NCBI GenBank assembly: GCA_938002705.1
Contig: CALLAG010000370.1
Span: forward strand, 1-9,598
Source: an uncultured Saprospiraceae bacterium
Lineage (GTDB): Bacteria > Bacteroidota > Bacteroidia > Chitinophagales > Saprospiraceae
Direction: 5' to 3'
Length of the DNA stretch: 9,598 nt
In this document: positions 6,193 to 9,598 of the stretch, one piece after another
Numbering within the stretch: the first letter of the stretch is position 1
How the letters are laid out: the number at the start of each line of letters is the position of its first letter
Notes under the pieces: generated by a model
Databases searched by the model: none
Told to the model about the DNA's origin: nothing
Seen by the model: only the letters and a program-made list of their open reading frames with translations
Position numbers and translations under genes: made by a program

Positions 6193-8505
6193 ATGAAATC
6201 ATTAAAGCACCTAATTATTCTATTACTGATTGTAGTATCGGCACATAATGCAGATGGAGCCCATATTGTAGGCGGTGAGGCTTATTATACTTTCGTAAGA
6301 TTTAATAGTGACACAACTCAGGTTACCTACGAGATAGAATTTGTGATGTATAGAGATACAGAAAGTGATGGAGCAGATTTTGATAATCCTGCGGTCTTCG
6401 GTGTCTATGAGCAACAACCTGATGGAACATGGGATTTTATAGATGCTCTGACTAATGAGATGCCTGGCGTAGTTATCCCAGTAATTCCTGAGGATGATCC
6501 ATGTGTAGACGAACCCTCAGATGTAGGTGTCGAGAAGACCAATTATACATTCCAATATACATTTGATATCATCAATCGTAATTATCTTATCGCATATCAA
6601 AGATGTTGTCGTAATAATACCATAAACAATATACGGGACCCTGGAGATACGGGAGCCGTTTTTGATATAGAAATATCTGCTGCAGCACAAGCGGCTGGTA
6701 ATTCGAGCCCACAGTTTCAGAACTTTCCTCCTATATTCATTTGCCAAGGCTTGGATTTGATATTTGATCATTCTGCAGTAGATATAGATCCTGAGGGAGA
6801 TGTTTTAAGATACACGTTTTGTGCTCCATTTGAGTCGGGAGGTACTGTGGATGTTGCTACTGGTGGTAACCTTGGATGTTGTGATTGTGTAAGACCTAAT
6901 CCTCAGGTATGTAGGCCTAATTATGGCAATGTTGTTTTTACTCCACCATTCACAGCACAGAGGCCCTTAGCGGGAAATCCGGAAGTTTCTATAGATCCGA
7001 TTACAGGTCTGATCACTGGACGTCCCCAGGACCTTGGACAATTCGTCGTCGGTGTCTGCGTAGAAGAATTTAGAAACGGCGTACTCTTAAGTACGATAAG
7101 AAGAGATTTTCAGTTTAATGTTGTAACGTGTACGCCTACAGTGATAGCAGATTTTGCTTACGAGATTATAGATACAGGAGGTGGCACAAGTGCTGATGAC
7201 TGTAAGGCTTTTGCTATTAATTCTTGTGGCGAGAATACCATATCGATAATCAATGACAGTCGTCAGGAGGAGAACATATTTGCTTATCACTGGACTTTCT
7301 TTAATCCAGATGGTACAGTCTTGGATGATGTATCGGGTGGTCCAGAGGTCCGTGACTTAGATGTGACATTTCCAGATATAGGAGAATATCAAGGCCAAAT
7401 GATTCTTAATGAAGGCACCGACTGTTCTGATACAGCTTGTTTTTTTATTAATATCTTTCCCAGTATAAATGCAGATTTTACCTTTGATTATGATACCTGT
7501 ATCGCAGGAGACGTAAGTTTTACAGACTTATCAGTAACTGGAGCAGCCGGAGGTATAGTAGGATGGAGCTGGTCCGAGAATAATCAGGAATTTGCAGATG
7601 ACCAGAATCCCTTACATACTTTTCCTTCGCCAGGAATACAACCTGTAAGGTTGGTCGTTGAGGATGATAACGAATGTACAGATTTTGCGATCATAGATGT
7701 AGACTATAGACCTGCTCCTGCAGTCATAGTGGTAGAGCCTTCTAGCTTCATCGGGTGTACGCCGGCTGAGGTGTTTTTTAATAATCTATCTACACCTATA
7801 GATTCTACCTACGATATACTATGGGAGTTTGGGGATGGGACGGTAAGTAATGAGATAAGCCCAACTCATCTATACGAAGAACCAGGGACTTATTCTGTGA
7901 GCTTAAATATAATCTCCCCGATAGGATGTGAGGTAGAACGGACCTTCCAGTCATGGATTAGAATTCTGGAAGGACCCACGGCTGATTTTGCATTTTCTCC
8001 TGATGAGCCTAATAATTTCAACAGTTTAGTACAGTTTAGTGATATGTCACTCTTAGCTGATAGGTGGCAATGGGATTTTGGTGGAGTGGGTAATAGCATG
8101 TTGAGAGATCCTAATTTTGATTTTCCTGACACTGGCATATATCCAGTTAAGCTGACTGTTTTTCATCCAGAGACTAACTGTACTGATACGATAACACAAT
8201 TTATAGACGTAAGGCCTCAGGTCAAGCTATTCCTTCCTAATGCATTTACACCTAATAATGATGCTACTAATGACTTATTCTTAGGTAATGGATTCTATGA
8301 TGGGCTGGGAGACTTCAGGATGACGGTATGGAATAGGTGGGGAGAGCTGGTGTATGAGACTACAGATCCACGAGAAGGATGGAATGGACAGAAGAATAAT
8401 ACTGGTGCACAGTCCCCACAAGGAATATATGTCTACAAGGTGACTTATACATCTCCAAGGGGTGACAGAGAGATGTTAGATGGGCACGTGACACTTCTTA
8501 GATAA
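6193..8505 (+). CDS. PKD-repeat surface protein with T9SS type B (gliding motility-associated) C-terminal domain
   Basis: A large cell-surface or secreted protein of 770 aa. Residues 1-23 are a signal peptide (KSLKHLIILLLIVVSAHNADGA). Residues about 24-310 form an N-terminal module that opens with HIVGGEAYY and contains YRD (53-55), LIAYQRCCRNNTINNI (132-147) and paired cysteines; this module recurs in Bacteroidota surface proteins. Four PKD-like beta-sandwich domains follow at about 318-420, 427-505, 515-592 and 597-673. The third is the most typical, with WEFGDGT (544-550) and YEEPGTYSVSL (561-571). The fourth has WQWDFG (625-630) and FPDTGIYPVKL (644-654). Residues about 678-770 are the type B sorting domain: LPNAFTPNNDATND, MTVWNRWGELVYET, GWNGQ and PQGIYVYKVTY. 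T9SS clients of this kind serve in adhesion, gliding or polymer binding; no enzyme motif is visible. It stands alone between two intergenic regions. The start ATG gives a clean signal peptide. Confidence 0.93.
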   Translation: MKSLKHLIILLLIVVSAHNADGAHIVGGEAYYTFVRFNSDTTQVTYEIEFVMYRDTESDGADFDNPAVFGVYEQQPDGTWDFIDALTNEMPGVVIPVIPEDDPCVDEPSDVGVEKTNYTFQYTFDIINRNYLIAYQRCCRNNTINNIRDPGDTGAVFDIEISAAAQAAGNSSPQFQNFPPIFICQGLDLIFDHSAVDIDPEGDVLRYTFCAPFESGGTVDVATGGNLGCCDCVRPNPQVCRPNYGNVVFTPPFTAQRPLAGNPEVSIDPITGLITGRPQDLGQFVVGVCVEEFRNGVLLSTIRRDFQFNVVTCTPTVIADFAYEIIDTGGGTSADDCKAFAINSCGENTISIINDSRQEENIFAYHWTFFNPDGTVLDDVSGGPEVRDLDVTFPDIGEYQGQMILNEGTDCSDTACFFINIFPSINADFTFDYDTCIAGDVSFTDLSVTGAAGGIVGWSWSENNQEFADDQNPLHTFPSPGIQPVRLVVEDDNECTDFAIIDVDYRPAPAVIVVEPSSFIGCTPAEVFFNNLSTPIDSTYDILWEFGDGTVSNEISPTHLYEEPGTYSVSLNIISPIGCEVERTFQSWIRILEGPTADFAFSPDEPNNFNSLVQFSDMSLLADRWQWDFGGVGNSMLRDPNFDFPDTGIYPVKLTVFHPETNCTDTITQFIDVRPQVKLFLPNAFTPNNDATNDLFLGNGFYDGLGDFRMTVWNRWGELVYETTDPREGWNGQKNNTGAQSPQGIYVYKVTYTSPRGDREMLDGHVTLLR

Positions 8506-8715
8506 GCATTAGCTTTGATAGTTAATTGGTCGTTGTTATGTAATTTATTGATTTACAGTTGATTGCGATAATATATTCTGGTTGTTATGAGTATGGGACT
8601 GTAATTTCGCATCGATTTGTGCAGCAAGCATTTACACATTACTCTTATCTACATTCTGAAATCATTACTAATAAAGACTTTTATGAAAATATATTCATTT
8701 TAATTAATAATATAT

Positions 8716-8723
8716 TATCTTTG
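8716..8723 (+). promoter_or_regulatory. -7 promoter box of rplS
   Basis: TATCTTTG followed by CAGCC matches the Bacteroidota -7 consensus TAnnTTTG exactly. Transcription would start at about 8728-8731, giving a leader of about 30 nt before the rplS ATG at 8759. No TTTG lies 19-21 bp upstream, where the sequence is A/T only, so the promoter may rely on the -7 box and AT-rich upstream DNA. This box also argues against a protein-coding reading of 8559-8753. Confidence 0.65.
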
Positions 8724-8758
8724 CAGCCGATTTTAAAGATAACAAAGCAGTAATAATT

Positions 8759-9115
8759 ATGGAACTTATCAAGTATGTACACGAACAATTAACAAAAGTT
8801 AATGAATTGCCACCATTCAGACCAGGTGATAATATTGCTGTAAGTTATAAAATCAAGGAGGGAGCTAAAGAAAGAATCCAAACTTTCAAAGGTGACGTCA
8901 TCCAGATTAGTGGAACAGGCCTCACTAAGACATTTACAATCCGTAAGATCTCTAACGGTGTAGGAGTCGAGCGTATCTTCCCTATAAACTCACCTATCAT
9001 CGATAGCGTATCTGTACTTAAGAGAGGTAAGGTAAGAAGAGCTAAGTTATTCTACTTAAGAGAACTGGTAGGTAAGAAAGCCAAAATCAAAGAAAGAAAG
9101 TACATTAAGAAGTAA
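8759..9115 (+). CDS. rplS: 50S ribosomal protein L19
   Basis: A structural protein of the large ribosomal subunit, found at the interface with the 30S subunit. At 118 aa it has normal bacterial length and is recognisable throughout. It has FRPGDNIAVSYKIKEG (20-35), QTFKGDVIQI (41-50), TFTIRKISNGVGVERIFPI (58-76) and the C-terminal signature RRAKLFYLRELVGKKAKI (93-110), ending in a basic tail. The start follows a TATCTTTG promoter box 35 bp upstream. The usual partners of rplS in other bacteria (rpsP, rimM, trmD) are not in the window, so here it seems to be transcribed from its own promoter. The start codon has an AT-rich leader and no clear Shine-Dalgarno sequence, as is usual in this phylum. 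Confidence 0.97.
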   Translation: MELIKYVHEQLTKVNELPPFRPGDNIAVSYKIKEGAKERIQTFKGDVIQISGTGLTKTFTIRKISNGVGVERIFPINSPIIDSVSVLKRGKVRRAKLFYLRELVGKKAKIKERKYIKK

Positions 9116-9261
9116 TCCCTTCTTATCCCACACACTATTCTAACATCTTAATTATGTCTGATGGCGACATGATGAGACTTTGTGATTTTCAAATCTTTTA
9201 TTTCAGATTAATTGTCGAAATTGATCTAAATTAGAGCATATCTGTTCTGATAATAAATTAA

Positions 9262-9598
9262 ATGATACGAGACCTCATATACTCATCAGCCTTAACTATA
9301 TCTATAATGGCGACTATGGCCACTACAGATAGTAGCTACTATCTGTATCTGATATTAGTGGTGTCTTATGGTATTATAATGACCACAGAATTATTAGGGT
9401 CACTCCATAGTGAAAATCATACTGATAATGTATCGGACTCTTGTGTATCACTAAGGCAATCTGATCATCATTACTCGTCCCTTAAGAAATATCAAGCATC
9501 ATATAATAACAACGAGGTAAGACAGGTTCCTCTGGTATGTCTTAGGAGTAAGTCAGAAGCTATTGTTTCTCCAGTTTGGTCTAACTTAATAAATCATA
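9262..9598 (+). CDS. Partial CDS, hypothetical membrane-associated protein (runs off the window)
   Basis: An ATG at 9262 opens a frame with no stop for 112 codons up to the window edge; the frame is closed upstream by TGA and TAA codons just before the ATG. An open stretch this long is unlikely by chance in AT-rich DNA, so a gene is probable, but I do not recognise it. Residues 5-20 (LIYSSALTISIMATMA) and 26-42 (YYLYLILVVSYGIIMTT) are hydrophobic and could be a membrane hairpin or a signal anchor. The part after residue 47 is polar and rich in Ser, His and Asn (SENHTDNVSDS), suggesting a soluble tail. It lies 146 bp after rplS on the same strand, with no clear promoter. Codons 21-29 contain a perfect 24-bp palindrome. 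A later start, for example at 9379, is possible and would place that palindrome upstream of the gene. Confidence 0.5.
   Translation, partial: MIRDLIYSSALTISIMATMATTDSSYYLYLILVVSYGIIMTTELLGSLHSENHTDNVSDSCVSLRQSDHHYSSLKKYQASYNNNEVRQVPLVCLRSKSEAIVSPVWSNLINH
9324..9347. repeat. Perfect 24-bp palindrome
   Basis: TACAGATAGTAG (9324-9335) is followed directly by its exact reverse complement (9336-9347), with no spacer and no mismatch. The next base pair outward (9323 C, 9348 T) breaks the symmetry. A perfect 12-bp arm is expected by chance well under once in a window of this size. It lies within the first 30 codons of the partial frame at the right edge, or just upstream of that gene if translation begins later. 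It could be an operator, a recombinase or nuclease target, or a cruciform-forming site. Confidence 0.8.

Noticed and set aside
8559..8753. 64-codon frame upstream of rplS
   Set aside because: It begins at TTG, has no recognisable protein features, and contains the rplS -7 box near its end. It is better read as AT-rich intergenic DNA.
9106..9125. Terminator hairpin at the rplS stop codon
   Set aside because: TAAGAAG and CTTCTTA can pair around the stop codon, but the stem is 7 bp with only two G-C pairs and no U-run follows, so it is too weak to call.
1..9598. Mobile elements, CRISPR arrays, tRNA or rRNA genes, toxin-antitoxin or defence modules
   Set aside because: No transposase or integrase, no regularly spaced repeats, no cloverleaf-like stretch and no nuclease-type gene were seen on either strand. 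Most genes are ordinary chromosomal ones.

Overview
The window is AT-rich DNA from a member of the Bacteroidota, most likely a Saprospiria-type marine or freshwater bacterium. Several signs agree: a 288-residue primary sigma factor without region 1.1; promoter elements of the Bacteroidota form (TTTG, 20 bp, TAnnTTTG); two proteins with different type IX secretion (T9SS) sorting domains, one type A and one type B; PKD-rich surface architecture with an N-terminal 'HIVGGE' module; and little sign of Shine-Dalgarno sequences. The phylum call is firm. The class is an inference from protein style.

Layout. Positions 1-2000 hold a leftward three-gene run: a START-like domain protein, then a DoxX-family membrane protein, then a secreted TIM-barrel-like protein with a T9SS type A C-terminus. 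The run ends in an 8-bp hairpin at 20-45. A 232-bp divergent region (2001-2232) with a very good promoter and clustered repeats leads rightward into rpoD. rpoD converges on a leftward Lrp/AsnC-family regulator. That regulator is divergent from a rightward S41 C-terminal processing protease, with palindromes between the two. The protease gene overlaps tail-to-tail by 21 bp with a leftward Sua5/TsaC-type threonylcarbamoyladenylate synthase gene. A 349-bp gap (5844-6192) holds a strong 13-bp hairpin and a direct repeat but no gene. Next come a 770-residue PKD-domain surface protein with a T9SS type B C-terminus, then rplS (L19) with a recognisable -7 box. Last is an open frame that starts at 9262 and runs off the right edge; it carries a perfect 24-bp palindrome.

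How they fit together. Most genes are housekeeping (transcription, tRNA t6A modification, ribosome, envelope proteolysis), and two are cell-surface or secreted T9SS clients. I see no phage, transposon, CRISPR, toxin-antitoxin or defence module, and no convincing new multi-gene system. The points most worth a second look are the 24-bp palindrome with the unfinished membrane-protein frame, the GH18-like acidic motif in the type A secreted protein, the changed KxR motif in the Sua5/TsaC protein, and the palindromes and repeats in the control regions of rpoD, of the Lrp-family gene and between 5965 and 6013.
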